From positions 1 through 64,000 of the forward strand of contig NZ_CAJNBJ010000007.1 in the NCBI RefSeq assembly GCF_905220995.1: a DNA stretch of 64,000 bases. Reading direction: 5' to 3'. The notes under the pieces are model-generated. The model saw only the letters and a program-made list of their open reading frames with translations, was not told where the DNA came from and made no database searches. The position numbers and the translations under genes were made by a program. Source of the stretch: Nitrospira defluvii. GTDB taxonomy: Bacteria; Nitrospirota; Nitrospiria; Nitrospirales; Nitrospiraceae. Numbering within the stretch: the stretch's first letter is position 1; the number at the start of each line of letters is the position of its first letter. Below, piece after piece: positions 1 through 10,633 of the stretch.

Positions 1-1632
1 CTCGGTCTCGCGCAGGTCGGCCGCCACGACAACTTCTTCGAACTCGGCGGGGATTCGATTCTCGGGCTCCAGGTGATTGCCCAGGCCAAGGACGTCGGCC
101 TCTTATTGACGCCTCGGCAGCTGTTTCAGCAACAAACGATCGAAGCGCTTGCGGCGGTCGTGATTCGGGAGTCGGTCGCGGCGCCGGTGATCCATGCGGA
201 GCAGGGACTCGTGTCGGGACCCCTGCCGATGACGCCGGCTCAACTGTGGTGGTTCGAGCAGCAATTGTCCGAGCTCCATCACTGGAATCAATCGCTCATG
301 GTGACGATCTCCGGACAACCGGATCGGGCGAGGTTGGCGAGGGCGCTTGGCCTGCTGCTGGAGCGGCACGATGCACTGCGCATACGCATCGATCTCTCGA
401 ATGGCCCGATGGCGCGGATCGAGGCGGCGGTCCCATCCGAAGAACTCTTCACGTGCATCGACCTTCGCGAGATGTCCGACGAAGCGTCAACAGAGGCTAT
501 CGCCGGCGAGGCCGAACGGTACCAGCAAAGCCTGCATCTGGAGCGGGGTCCGCTGTTTCGAGCGATTCTGTTCGATCTGGGGCCGGAGCGTCCAAGCAGG
601 CTCCTGTTGATCGCGCACCATCTCGTCGTCGACGGGGTGTCGTGGCGCATTGTGCTGGAAGACCTTGAGCGGGCCTATCTGGCCGGGGAGGAACACCAGA
701 CTGCCTTCCCGTCTAAGACCACCTCGATCAAACAGTGGACCGAAGCGGCACAGGCCCTGGCGAAGTCCGGGGCCCTGTCGAGGGAGGCGGCTTTCTGGAA
801 CGAGCAGGACCAGCCCGGGGACTTGTCGATACCACTCGATGACCCGGCGGGAGCACGAACCGAGGCTTCCGCGGAGACCTGTCACCTCTCGTTCAGCCGG
901 GAGGAGACAGAGGCGTTGTTGCGGCAGGCGCCGGCGGCCTACAAGACCCAGGTGAACGATCTCCTGTTGACGGCCTTGGTCCAGGCGTTTCACCAGTGGA
1001 CGGGTGAGGATCGCCTCCTGCTGGACCTCGAAGGCCACGGCCGGGAGTCGGTCGTTCCGGGCACCGATTTGTCCCGAACGGTCGGCTGGTTCACCAGCAT
1101 GTTTCCGCTTCTCTTGCGACGTCCGGACGGCTCGACCGCCGACATCGTGAAAGGCATCAAGGAGCAAGTGCGTGCCATCCCATCGGGCGGGGTGGGATAC
1201 GGTCTGTTGCGGTATCTCGCCCATACGCCGCAGGGCGAACGTCTCCGACATCAAACCGCCCCGCAGGTCTGCTTCAACTATCTGGGCCAACTCGACCGGG
1301 GCGGTCCCGAACAGGGTCTGTTCGGATTGGCGTCTGAACCCACCGGGCGTGAGCATGGTGCTTCGAACCGTATGCCGTACGAGCTCGCGATCAACGCGGA
1401 TGTGACGGATGGTCGCCTCACGATGATGTGGACCTACAGCGGTGCGCGATTCATGCGGGCGACGGTCGAGATGCTCGCGGCGTCATACCGTCGATGCCTT
1501 TGCGAATTGATCGCGCATTGTTGCGCGGCGGACGCAGGTGGGTATACCCCGTCGGATTTTCCCGACGTACAGATCGATCAAGATGCCCTCGACAACATTC
1601 TAGAGACCATGGAACGGAGCCATGCGCGATAA
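1..1632 (+). CDS. NRPS C-terminal part (T-E), 5' truncated by window
   Basis: The frame is open from base 1, so the start lies outside the window. The first residues form a thiolation (T) domain with the core FFELGGDSI; its phosphopantetheine serine codon is at 55-57. The rest (about 220-1600) is an epimerization domain, with HHLVVDGVSW as the catalytic His motif and FNYLGQLD as a late E-domain motif. GGDS rather than GGHS is the T-domain form usually seen before E domains. The protein ends with E, so it hands a D-configured residue to the next synthetase. The stop overlaps the next start by 11 nt, which implies translational coupling. The adenylation domain is not in the window, so the residue it loads is unknown. 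Confidence 0.93.
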   Translation, partial: LGLAQVGRHDNFFELGGDSILGLQVIAQAKDVGLLLTPRQLFQQQTIEALAAVVIRESVAAPVIHAEQGLVSGPLPMTPAQLWWFEQQLSELHHWNQSLMVTISGQPDRARLARALGLLLERHDALRIRIDLSNGPMARIEAAVPSEELFTCIDLREMSDEASTEAIAGEAERYQQSLHLERGPLFRAILFDLGPERPSRLLLIAHHLVVDGVSWRIVLEDLERAYLAGEEHQTAFPSKTTSIKQWTEAAQALAKSGALSREAAFWNEQDQPGDLSIPLDDPAGARTEASAETCHLSFSREETEALLRQAPAAYKTQVNDLLLTALVQAFHQWTGEDRLLLDLEGHGRESVVPGTDLSRTVGWFTSMFPLLLRRPDGSTADIVKGIKEQVRAIPSGGVGYGLLRYLAHTPQGERLRHQTAPQVCFNYLGQLDRGGPEQGLFGLASEPTGREHGASNRMPYELAINADVTDGRLTMMWTYSGARFMRATVEMLAASYRRCLCELIAHCCAADAGGYTPSDFPDVQIDQDALDNILETMERSHAR

Positions 1633-4600
1633 ACCACAGATCGAAGCCATGTACTATCTGTCCCCGCTGCAGCAGGGACTGCTGTTTCACTGTTTGGCCG
1701 ATGCGGCGGACGATCCGTACTTTTATCAGTATGCCTATCGCCTTTCCGGAGACTTGCGTCTCGACGCGTTCGAGCAGGCCTGGCAGTCGGCGGTGGAGCG
1801 CCATGCGGTGCTGCGCACGGCGTTCGTGTGGGAAGGCGTGGAGAAGCCGTTGCAGGTCGTCCGTCGGCAGGTGCGCCTCCCGATCGAGCGGCATGACTGG
1901 CGTGGGGTTCCGGAGGAGGAGCACCAAGCGCGGCTCTCGTCGCTGCTTGAACGTGATCGCGCCGCCGGCCTCGATTTGCTGCGGCCACCGCTCATGCGAC
2001 TGCATCTGATCCGCAGGGGCGAGCGTGACTGGATCTTGATCAACAGCCACCACCACATCCTCCTGGATGGGTGGAGCATGGCGATCCTGCTCCGTGACGT
2101 GGTGCTGGCGTATGAAGCCCTGGCACAGCGAGAGCATCCTCCGCTTCGAACGCCCCGGCCCTACCGCGACTACATCTCCTGGGTCCATCGCCAGGATCTG
2201 GCGCAGGCCGAAACCTACTGGCGTGGGATGTTGGCCGGATTCGATCGGCCCACGCCGATACCGATCGAGACACCGTCGCAGGGGTCATCTCCCGAGTCCC
2301 TGCCGTTCGCGGAACAAATCCTCCGGTTCTCATCGGAGCAGACTGAGGCGCTGCAGGCCTTTGCCAAACGGAGCAAGGTCACCGTCAATACGGTCCTCCA
2401 AGGAGCCTGGGCTCTCTTGCTGCATCGCTACAGCGGCGCGAGAGACCTGTTATTCGGGGCGACCGTGTCGGGGCGGACGCCGGAATTGGCCGGTGCGGAC
2501 GAAATGGTCGGACTCTTCATCAACAGTCTGCCGGTGCGTGTTGCGATTCGGCCGGACCAGAAGCTGACGGATTGGCTGCGCGGCCTGCAGGATCAGAATG
2601 CCGCATTGCGACAATACGAATGGACTCCGCTGAGCCACATCCAACGGTGGAGCGACGTTCCCAACGGGACGCCCCTGTTCGAGAGCCTCATGGTCTTTGA
2701 AAGTTATCCCGAGCCCGAGGACGATGGGGCTCCGCCGTCCGTGGTCATCGAGCCGTTGGCTGCGCGATCGGGCGGTGCGTATACCCTGACGCAGGGACGG
2801 AACAACTATCCGATGTCGCTCATGGTGGAGCCGGGCCGTGAACTGTGCCTCATCGTCTGTTATGCCCACCGACGCTTTGCGCATGCGGCGATCACACACA
2901 TGCTGGGCCATCTGAAACGGCTTCTGTTCGCGATGGTCGAGGCACCAGATGCGTCGCTCGGCAACATGGCCATGACGACGCAGGGGGAGCAACGGCAGCT
3001 CGTGGAGTGGAACGACATGCCCGAATCCGGCTGGCCGGAGGAGGCTTGTATCCATGACCTGATCGCCGCTCAGGTGGAGGCACAACCAGAAACGACTGCG
3101 GTCGTGACCAAGACCGAGCGGGTGACCTATCGAGAGCTTGACCGTCGGGCAATCCGGTTGGCGCGATACCTCCGTACGCAGGGGGTGAAGCAGGAGGAGC
3201 GAGTGTGCCTGTGTCTGGATCGTTCATTGGATTTGGTCGTAGGCCTCCTCGCGATATTGAAAGCCGGCTGTGCCTATGTGCCGCTGGATCCGACCTATCC
3301 CCGTGAGCGGCTGGCGACGATGGTCACCGACAGCCAGGCGCGCCTGATCATTACCCGAAGCGACCAATCGAGGGGTGTCGACGATGGCGCCGCGCGTCTG
3401 ATTCTGTTGGATCGCCACGCGGAGGACATCGCCACATGCAGTGACGAGCCATTCCCGGCTGGTGTCTCCCCGAGGAACCTGGCGTATGTGATCTATACCT
3501 CGGGCTCCACCGGTAGCCCCAAGGGTGTGGCGGTGGAACATCGGCAGGTTGCGGCATACGTACAAGCGATCCTCGGACTCGCGCCTGTGGCAGCCGGGAC
3601 CAGCATGGCCGCGGTCTCGACTGTGGCCGCCGACCTCGGCAACACCGCCCTCTTCGGCGCGCTCTGTTCCGGGCGCACACTCCATCTGTTCCCGACGGAG
3701 GACGGTTTCGATCCGGACGCGATGGCCGCTGCCATGCATGAGCGCCAGGTGGAAGTCCTCAAAATCGTCCCGAGCCATCTGCGAGGACTTCTCCATGCAA
3801 CCCATCCCGAGCAGGTGTTGCCCACCCGGTGTCTCATCCTCGGGGGCGAAGCGCTGCGGTACGACTTCGTCCGCCAGATTCGCCGGTTGGCACCAGCCTG
3901 CACCATCGTCAACCACTATGGTCCGACCGAGACGACGATCGGCGTGTCGGTTCACGTGCTCGGGGATTCAGCCGACCACATCGAGACGGCCGTTCCGATC
4001 GGCCGTCCCTTCTCCTCCGTCCAGGCCTATGTCCTTGACGGCGACGGTCAACTCGTCCCGGTCGGTGTGCCGGGAGAACTCTATATCGGCGGACCACAAG
4101 TGACGCGCGGGTATCTCAACCGACCGGAGGCGACGGCAGAGCGATTCATTCCCGATCCCTTCAGTGGCCGCGCGGGAGCCAGGCTGTATCGAACGGGCGA
4201 CCGCGCCAGACGGCGGCCTGACGGGACCATGGAGTTTTTGGGGCGCGTCGACTATCAGGTGAAGATTCGCGGGTTCCGTATCGAACTTGGCGACGTCGAA
4301 ACTGAACTGCGGCGTGAGCCCGATGTCTCCGATGCGGTTGCGATTGTGCGCGAGCAAACCGACGGCACCCAACAGCTCGTTGCCTATGTGACGGGTGCCT
4401 CGACATTAGATACGGCCGGCATGCGCACCAGGCTCGCGCTGCGCCTTCCGGATTACATGGTGCCGCAGCACGTTGTGCGTCTGGACGCCTTTCCTTTGAC
4501 CCCTAACGGCAAGCTCGACCGGGCCGCTCTTCCAGATCCCGGACGGCAGGACGCGACCGCCTTGCCCGGCTACGTGGCCCCCAGGAACAGGACCGAGGAG

Positions 4601-7600
4601 ATCCTGGCGGAAATCTGGCAGACCGTGTTGCAGGTCGATCGGGTCGGCGTACATGACAATTTCTTCGCGTTGGGTGGCGACTCGATCCGTACGCTACAAG
4701 TCATCGCACGCGCGAACCGTGGGGGGGTGACACTCACGCCCAAGCAATTGTTCGAACATCAAACCGTAGCGAGCGCGGCAAGCGTGGCGTTGGTGAAACA
4801 GACGGCGCCGGCTGAAGCCGATCAGTCTCACACGGGAGACACCAGCCGAGAGCCCACGATCGTGGAAGCCAATCATACTCAGGCGAGCGCAACTCGGGAG
4901 GGCGCCGCGCCGACCCTGCCGGTCTTCCCGCTGACGGGATTGGCGCCGGCGGAGTTGGCAGGGCTGCGCGAGGACTGGGGGGAGATCGAAGATTGTTACC
5001 CCTTGTCGCCGATGCAGGAAGGCATGCTGTTCCATACCTTATTGAATCCCGGGTCCGGCATCTATCTCATGCAGCAGTTTTATGCCTGGGAAGGACGGTT
5101 GGATCGGGATGCCTTCGGCCGAGCCTGGCAATGCGTCATCGATCGACACCCGATGCTCCGCACTTCCTTCATGTGGAAGGACTTGCCCTCTCCGCTCCAG
5201 GTCGTTCATCGACGGGTCCCGGCGGAGGACGTGATTCAGGATGTGGATTGGTCGGAAATAGACGACGATCAGCAGCAAGCTCGGATGCGGGAGCTGCTGG
5301 AGCAGGAATTGAACGAGGGGCTGGATTTCGACCGGGCTCCGCTCATGCGCATCCGTCTCGTACGGCGTGGAGCGGATCGCTACGCGATCGTGCGGAGCTT
5401 TCACCACATCCTCACCGACGACTGGTGCTTTTCGCTGCTGATGATGGACTTCCTCACCCACTACGATGCCTGCGTGCAGGGTCTGGTGCCGAACTTGCCC
5501 AAGCCAGCCCCGTACCGTGACTACATCGCCTGGCTGCAACGGCAAGACCAGGATGCGGCGGAACGTTTCTGGCGGAAGGAGTTGAGCGGCTTCACCACGC
5601 CGACCCCGCTGGGGATCGAACACCTGGATCCCGAGGGCGCGTCCATTGGTTCCGTCGTCAGCGACGTGTTCATGGAATTGCCGCCGACCGTGTCGGAGCG
5701 GCTGCGGACCTTGGCTCAGCAGCATCATGTGACGCCGAACACCTTCCTGCAAGGAGCCTGGGCCATTCTCTTGTCGCGATATAGCGGTGAACGAGAGGTG
5801 TTGTTCGGTGTGACCGTCGCAGGACGACCGACCGACCTGCCGGGCGTCGAGGACATTGTGGGCCTCTTCATCAACACGCTGCCGCTGCGTCTCACCATCT
5901 CGCCCGATCTCCCGGTGATGTCCTGGCTTCGCCACCTGCTGGCGGAAAACTACCGCATCCGACAGTACGAATATGCGCCGTTGGTGCGCATCCAGCAGTG
6001 GAGCGAAGTTCCGTCGGGGCAGGCGCTGTTCCGTAGCCTGCTGGTCTTCGAGAACGCGCCCAAAGATGCGCGGCTCGGCGAAGAGCGTGAGGATCGGTCC
6101 CTTTCGTACGATCAGGACCGGGTGCATACGAACTATCCCATGACCGTCGTCGGATATCCCGGCGAGTCGATGGGCGTGCGCCTCTCGTACGACCGGCGCC
6201 TCTTCGAGCATGCCGATGTGGCGCGTATGCTCGACCATCTCAAGCGATTGCTCGAATCGATCGCGGCGACCCCCGATGCGGCCATCCGCGACCTTCCGAT
6301 GCTCGAGGGAAACGAGCGCCGTCGCCTGCTCAGGGACTGGAGCCGATGCGACCAGGCTGAGACGGTCTCAGGGGACTTTGCCACGCTGTTCGAAGCGCAA
6401 GTCGAGCGGACACCGTCGGCCGTCGCGGTGCAGCAGGGTGACGAGCGCCTGACCTACGAGGAACTCAATCGCGCGGCCAATCGGATTGCCCAGGGGCTGC
6501 GCAAACGGGGCGTGGGAGCGGACCATATCGTCGCGCTGTTGGATGACCGTGGGCCGGCGTTGTTATCGATGATCGTGGGGGTCTTGAAGGCCGGTGGCGC
6601 CTATCTGCCGTTGGATCCTCATCATCCCGCCGAGCGGCTGGTCCAGATTCTCTCCACCGCACCGGTGAAGGCCCTGGTCCCCGGGAGCCGCCACGCGGCC
6701 TTGGCTGCGGTGGTTGCGACCATGGTGCCGGCTGGCGCGGGCCCGAACCTTGTGTTGATGGAGGATTTCGCAGAGGCATGCGAAGGCGGCAACCCGCTGC
6801 CGCCGGCGGCCCCACAGCGTCTGGCCTATGTCATGTTCACGTCGGGATCGACCGGTACTCCTAAGGGCGCGATGGTGGAGACTCGCGGCATGATGAACCA
6901 CCTGACCAGTAAGATTCCGACGCTGGACCTCGGTCCCTCGGACGTCGTTGCGCAGACCGCGTCGCAATGTTTCGATATTTCGGTCTGGCAGTTTCTGAGT
7001 CCGCTGCTGTGCGGGGCTCGGGTGCAGATCATTCCCGATGAGGTGGTCCGAGATCCGCAACGGCTACTGGAGGAGGTCTCGACGCGGCGAGTCTCGGTGC
7101 TGGAGGTGGTCCCGTCGTTATTGACTGGACTGCTCGATGGAAGCCCGCCCGCGCTGCCACACCTACGCTGGTTGCTACCCACGGGAGAGGCCCTGTCGCC
7201 GGCCCTGTCCCGCCGGTGGTTTGCGCGCTATCCGACGATTCCGCTTCTCAACGCATACGGCCCAGCCGAATGTTCGGACGATGTGGCCATGGCCTGCATC
7301 CGTGAAGCGCCCCCAGAATCCGAGACCAGCATGCCGATCGGCAGTCCGATTGCGGGCGTACGGCTATATGTCGTAGATCGCCGGATGGAGGTGATGCCGT
7401 CCGGGGTTGCCGGTGAACTCTGTATCGGCGGTGTGGCCGTGGGCCGCGGGTATCTTGGCGATCCGGCACGAACGGCCGAAGTGTTTGTACCGGATCCGTT
7501 TGGGGACGAGCCGGGCAGCCGGCTCTACCGGACCGGTGATCTTGTGCGCTACCGGCCCGGCGGGGTCTTGGAGTTTGTGGGGCGACGGGATCACCAGGTC

Positions 7601-10600
7601 AAAATCCGGGGATTCCGCATCGAGTTGGGCGAGATCGAGGCGCGGCTGGCCCAGCATCCCGGAGTGGAGCACTGTGTGGTCGTCGTCGCCGATCTGCAAC
7701 CGGGACACAAGCAGTTGGCGGCCTATGTGGCGACAACGGCTTCGTTGAGCGCCGATCGGCTGCGGTCGTTCCTGCGCCGAACGCTGCCGGAGTATATGGT
7801 GCCGGCGACGTTTGTGGTGCTTCCGGCCTTGCCGCTGACGCCGAACGGAAAAATCGACCGCAAGGCGCTGCCCCAACCGGATGCCGACCGTGTGGCCGAC
7901 GATTTCGAGCCGGCGGTCACGCCCACGCAGGATCTCGTCGCAGGAATCTGGTCCGACATCCTCGGGCTGGAACGTATCGGGCGACGGGATCAATTTTTTG
8001 AACTCGGCGGCCATTCGCTGTTGGCGACCCAAGTCATGTCCCGTGTGCGCGCCACCTTTCGGATCGAACTGCCGTTGCGTACGTTGTTCGATCATCCCAC
8101 GGTGGAGACATTCGCGACGGCCATCGATCACGCGGTCTCACAAGGAGCCGGTGCGCAGGCCCCACCGCTCGTCCGCACGCCGACCACCGACGACATGCCG
8201 CTCTCCTTTGCGCAGCAGCGGCTCTGGTTCCTGACCCAGATGGATCCCGAAAGCGGCGCCTACAATCTGCCGTTCGCCCTGCGGCTTGGCGGAACGCTGA
8301 ACCATCCGGTGCTCGAACGCAGCTTCCTCGAACTGATTCGTCGCCATGAAAGTTTGCGCACCACATTCCCTGCGGTGGACGGCGAACCGCGCCAGGCCAT
8401 CCTCGAAGTCGATCACTTCTCGATCCCGATCGAAGACCTCACGACCCTGCCGGAATCGGATCGTGCGGCCGCCATCCGACGGCAGGCCGACTCCCAAGCG
8501 CATCGGCCGTTCTACTTGGATCGCGATCTGCCGATCCGCGCGATCCTCCTCCGTGTGGGCGACGACGCGCACATCCTGCTTGTCACGGTGCATCATATTG
8601 CGGCAGACGCCTGGTCGTTGGCGGTGGTGACCCATGAAGTCGCGGCCCTCTACAACGGGTTGGCACGGGAGCAGGATGGCGAGCAGGTCCCGTCGAACGA
8701 TGCTTCCGCAGCGCTCCTGCCTCCGCTGCCGATCCAGTACCGCGACTTTGCCTTGTGGCAACGGCAATGGCTCCAGGGTCCCGTGCTCGAACGGGAGATC
8801 GGGTACTGGAAGCAACGATTGGGATCGGCGCCGCCGCAGCTGACGCTTCCGACCGATCACTCGCGGCCTGAGCGGTACACGTATCGGGGCGGGCGAATTG
8901 CGTTCCACGTACCGGGAGAGTTGCTCGAACCGCTCCGGCGAATCAGCCGGCGGGAAGGCGTCACCTTGTTCATGACGCTGCTGGCTGCCTTCAACGTCTT
9001 GTTGTCTCAACTGGCCAAACAGCGCGACATCCTGGTCGGCACCGATGTCGCCAATCGCAACCGTGCCGAGACCGAATCGCTCGTGGGGTTCTTCGTCAAT
9101 CTCCTGCCCCTGCGCACCGATCTCAGCGGGAATCCCTCCTTTCTTCAGCTCTTGGGGCGGGTACGCGAGACGGCCTTGGGCGCCTATGCGCATCAAGATG
9201 TGCCCTTCGAAAAAATCGTGGAGTCGCTCAAGTTGCAGCGGGATCTCGGGAGGAATCCGCTGGTGCAGGTGTTGTTCGTGCTTCAGAACGTGCCGCCTCC
9301 GTCCCTGCAGTTGTCCGGTGTGGATGTCGAGTCGCTGGAATTCGAACATGAGGTGTCACGATTCGACGTGGGGCTCTTCATGGAGGAAACGGAGGACGGT
9401 TGCGCGGGTCTCTGGAAGTTCAGCCGCGACCTGTTCGAGTTCGAGACCATAGCCGGATGGACGGATCGTCTACTGGGACTGTTGCGGCAGATCGGACTCT
9501 CGCCCGAGCGGGGGATCGACACGTTGGGATGGGAGGATGAACGGACAAAGGAGGCGCAGACCATGGATCAGCAGCAACGAACCGAGCAACGGCTCCAACG
9601 ATTCAAGGCGATCAAGCCGAAACCGATCGCCTTGGCCCAACGCACGTTGGTGACCGGTCGCCCGCTCCTGGAGGGCCATGCGATGCCCTGGATCTATACT
9701 CCGGCGGTGGAAGACGTTGATCTGGCGGGATGGGTCGGAGAACATCGCAGCCGATTGCAGCGTGAACTACTGCAGTCGGGCGCATTGTTGTTCCGCGGGT
9801 TCGCGCTCAAGACGGTGCAGGACTTTGAATCCGTTGCACAAGCCTTTTGTCCCAATCTGTTCGGCGAATATGGCGATCTGCCACGGGAGAAGAGCGGCCG
9901 CCATATCTATGGATCGACACCCTATCCGCCGGACAAGCCTATTCTCTTCCACAACGAGAGTTCCCACATGCATCGGTGGCCGCAGAAGCAGTTCTTCTTC
10001 TGCCTCCAGGCCGCGCAGGAAGGCGGTCAGACCCCGATCGTGGACGGGCGTCTGATGCTCAAGGGGCTTCGAGCCGATCTGCGGGAACGGTTGCGCGCCA
10101 AACAACTGAGGTATGTCCGCAACTTTCTTCCCGGCGTGGATGTGAGCTGGCAAGACTTCTTTCACACCACCGACAAAGCGGAGGTGGAGGCCATCTGCGC
10201 CGCGAACGGCATGGTCTGGCAGTGGTTGGAGAAGGAAGGGTTGCGCACCAAGCAGATCTGTCCCGCCATCATCGAGCATTCCGATACGGGCGAGGCGGTG
10301 TTCTTCAATCAAATCCAGCTACATCATGTCTCCTGTTTGGAGCCGGCGGTACGCGAGTCCCTCTTGTCGATGCTCGGTATCGACTCTCTGCCGCGAAACG
10401 TCTACTACGGTGACGGCACAGCGATCGAAGACGAGGTAGTCGATGAGATCGGCGCCTTGTACGAGCGGACAGCGGTACGGTTTCCATGGCAGGAGGGGGA
10501 CCTTATCATGCTGGACAATATGCTGGTGGCGCATGCCCGAGATCCCTTCGTCGGACCCAGGAAAATCGTGGTCGCCATGGGCGACATGATCGCTCAGTCC

Positions 10601-10624
10601 GCCGTTCACTCCATGACGTCGTAG
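1622..10624 (+). CDS. NRPS C-A(Asp)-T-C-A-T-C with fused C-terminal TauD/SyrP-like beta-hydroxylase
   Basis: This is a 3000-aa synthetase. Domains by residue: C1 ~10-440 (HHILLDGWS near 143), expected to take a D-residue from the upstream E domain; A1 ~476-976 (TSGSTGSPKG near 626); T1 (LGGDSI, Ser1021); C2 ~1123-1560 (HHILTDDW near 1261, Asp where Gly is usual); A2 ~1587-2087; T2 (LGGHSL, Ser2132); C3 ~2190-2640 (HHIAADAW near 2323); Fe(II)/2-oxoglutarate oxygenase ~2675-2990 (HNE near 2777, distal His near 2971). Pocket residues read by alignment to GrsA: A1 D-L-T-K-I-G-H-I-G, the aspartate type; A2 D-I-W-E-L-T-A-D-D, which I recall as a diaminobutyrate type. Hydroxylases fused at the C-terminus of an NRPS are known from beta-hydroxyaspartate siderophore pathways. 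The domains are certain; the substrates are inference. Confidence 0.95.
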   Translation: MRDKPQIEAMYYLSPLQQGLLFHCLADAADDPYFYQYAYRLSGDLRLDAFEQAWQSAVERHAVLRTAFVWEGVEKPLQVVRRQVRLPIERHDWRGVPEEEHQARLSSLLERDRAAGLDLLRPPLMRLHLIRRGERDWILINSHHHILLDGWSMAILLRDVVLAYEALAQREHPPLRTPRPYRDYISWVHRQDLAQAETYWRGMLAGFDRPTPIPIETPSQGSSPESLPFAEQILRFSSEQTEALQAFAKRSKVTVNTVLQGAWALLLHRYSGARDLLFGATVSGRTPELAGADEMVGLFINSLPVRVAIRPDQKLTDWLRGLQDQNAALRQYEWTPLSHIQRWSDVPNGTPLFESLMVFESYPEPEDDGAPPSVVIEPLAARSGGAYTLTQGRNNYPMSLMVEPGRELCLIVCYAHRRFAHAAITHMLGHLKRLLFAMVEAPDASLGNMAMTTQGEQRQLVEWNDMPESGWPEEACIHDLIAAQVEAQPETTAVVTKTERVTYRELDRRAIRLARYLRTQGVKQEERVCLCLDRSLDLVVGLLAILKAGCAYVPLDPTYPRERLATMVTDSQARLIITRSDQSRGVDDGAARLILLDRHAEDIATCSDEPFPAGVSPRNLAYVIYTSGSTGSPKGVAVEHRQVAAYVQAILGLAPVAAGTSMAAVSTVAADLGNTALFGALCSGRTLHLFPTEDGFDPDAMAAAMHERQVEVLKIVPSHLRGLLHATHPEQVLPTRCLILGGEALRYDFVRQIRRLAPACTIVNHYGPTETTIGVSVHVLGDSADHIETAVPIGRPFSSVQAYVLDGDGQLVPVGVPGELYIGGPQVTRGYLNRPEATAERFIPDPFSGRAGARLYRTGDRARRRPDGTMEFLGRVDYQVKIRGFRIELGDVETELRREPDVSDAVAIVREQTDGTQQLVAYVTGASTLDTAGMRTRLALRLPDYMVPQHVVRLDAFPLTPNGKLDRAALPDPGRQDATALPGYVAPRNRTEEILAEIWQTVLQVDRVGVHDNFFALGGDSIRTLQVIARANRGGVTLTPKQLFEHQTVASAASVALVKQTAPAEADQSHTGDTSREPTIVEANHTQASATREGAAPTLPVFPLTGLAPAELAGLREDWGEIEDCYPLSPMQEGMLFHTLLNPGSGIYLMQQFYAWEGRLDRDAFGRAWQCVIDRHPMLRTSFMWKDLPSPLQVVHRRVPAEDVIQDVDWSEIDDDQQQARMRELLEQELNEGLDFDRAPLMRIRLVRRGADRYAIVRSFHHILTDDWCFSLLMMDFLTHYDACVQGLVPNLPKPAPYRDYIAWLQRQDQDAAERFWRKELSGFTTPTPLGIEHLDPEGASIGSVVSDVFMELPPTVSERLRTLAQQHHVTPNTFLQGAWAILLSRYSGEREVLFGVTVAGRPTDLPGVEDIVGLFINTLPLRLTISPDLPVMSWLRHLLAENYRIRQYEYAPLVRIQQWSEVPSGQALFRSLLVFENAPKDARLGEEREDRSLSYDQDRVHTNYPMTVVGYPGESMGVRLSYDRRLFEHADVARMLDHLKRLLESIAATPDAAIRDLPMLEGNERRRLLRDWSRCDQAETVSGDFATLFEAQVERTPSAVAVQQGDERLTYEELNRAANRIAQGLRKRGVGADHIVALLDDRGPALLSMIVGVLKAGGAYLPLDPHHPAERLVQILSTAPVKALVPGSRHAALAAVVATMVPAGAGPNLVLMEDFAEACEGGNPLPPAAPQRLAYVMFTSGSTGTPKGAMVETRGMMNHLTSKIPTLDLGPSDVVAQTASQCFDISVWQFLSPLLCGARVQIIPDEVVRDPQRLLEEVSTRRVSVLEVVPSLLTGLLDGSPPALPHLRWLLPTGEALSPALSRRWFARYPTIPLLNAYGPAECSDDVAMACIREAPPESETSMPIGSPIAGVRLYVVDRRMEVMPSGVAGELCIGGVAVGRGYLGDPARTAEVFVPDPFGDEPGSRLYRTGDLVRYRPGGVLEFVGRRDHQVKIRGFRIELGEIEARLAQHPGVEHCVVVVADLQPGHKQLAAYVATTASLSADRLRSFLRRTLPEYMVPATFVVLPALPLTPNGKIDRKALPQPDADRVADDFEPAVTPTQDLVAGIWSDILGLERIGRRDQFFELGGHSLLATQVMSRVRATFRIELPLRTLFDHPTVETFATAIDHAVSQGAGAQAPPLVRTPTTDDMPLSFAQQRLWFLTQMDPESGAYNLPFALRLGGTLNHPVLERSFLELIRRHESLRTTFPAVDGEPRQAILEVDHFSIPIEDLTTLPESDRAAAIRRQADSQAHRPFYLDRDLPIRAILLRVGDDAHILLVTVHHIAADAWSLAVVTHEVAALYNGLAREQDGEQVPSNDASAALLPPLPIQYRDFALWQRQWLQGPVLEREIGYWKQRLGSAPPQLTLPTDHSRPERYTYRGGRIAFHVPGELLEPLRRISRREGVTLFMTLLAAFNVLLSQLAKQRDILVGTDVANRNRAETESLVGFFVNLLPLRTDLSGNPSFLQLLGRVRETALGAYAHQDVPFEKIVESLKLQRDLGRNPLVQVLFVLQNVPPPSLQLSGVDVESLEFEHEVSRFDVGLFMEETEDGCAGLWKFSRDLFEFETIAGWTDRLLGLLRQIGLSPERGIDTLGWEDERTKEAQTMDQQQRTEQRLQRFKAIKPKPIALAQRTLVTGRPLLEGHAMPWIYTPAVEDVDLAGWVGEHRSRLQRELLQSGALLFRGFALKTVQDFESVAQAFCPNLFGEYGDLPREKSGRHIYGSTPYPPDKPILFHNESSHMHRWPQKQFFFCLQAAQEGGQTPIVDGRLMLKGLRADLRERLRAKQLRYVRNFLPGVDVSWQDFFHTTDKAEVEAICAANGMVWQWLEKEGLRTKQICPAIIEHSDTGEAVFFNQIQLHHVSCLEPAVRESLLSMLGIDSLPRNVYYGDGTAIEDEVVDEIGALYERTAVRFPWQEGDLIMLDNMLVAHARDPFVGPRKIVVAMGDMIAQSAVHSMTS

Positions 10625-10633
10625 GGGGCAGGC

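Noticed and set aside
5039-6238. 399-codon minus-strand frame inside the NRPS
   Set aside because: Antisense shadow of the second condensation domain; no ribosome site, no recognisable motif.
8138-9349. 403-codon minus-strand frame inside the NRPS
   Set aside because: It is antisense to the third condensation domain, whose motifs are clear on the plus strand. The translation is rich in Arg/Gln/His without any family resemblance, as expected for a shadow of high-G+C coding sequence.
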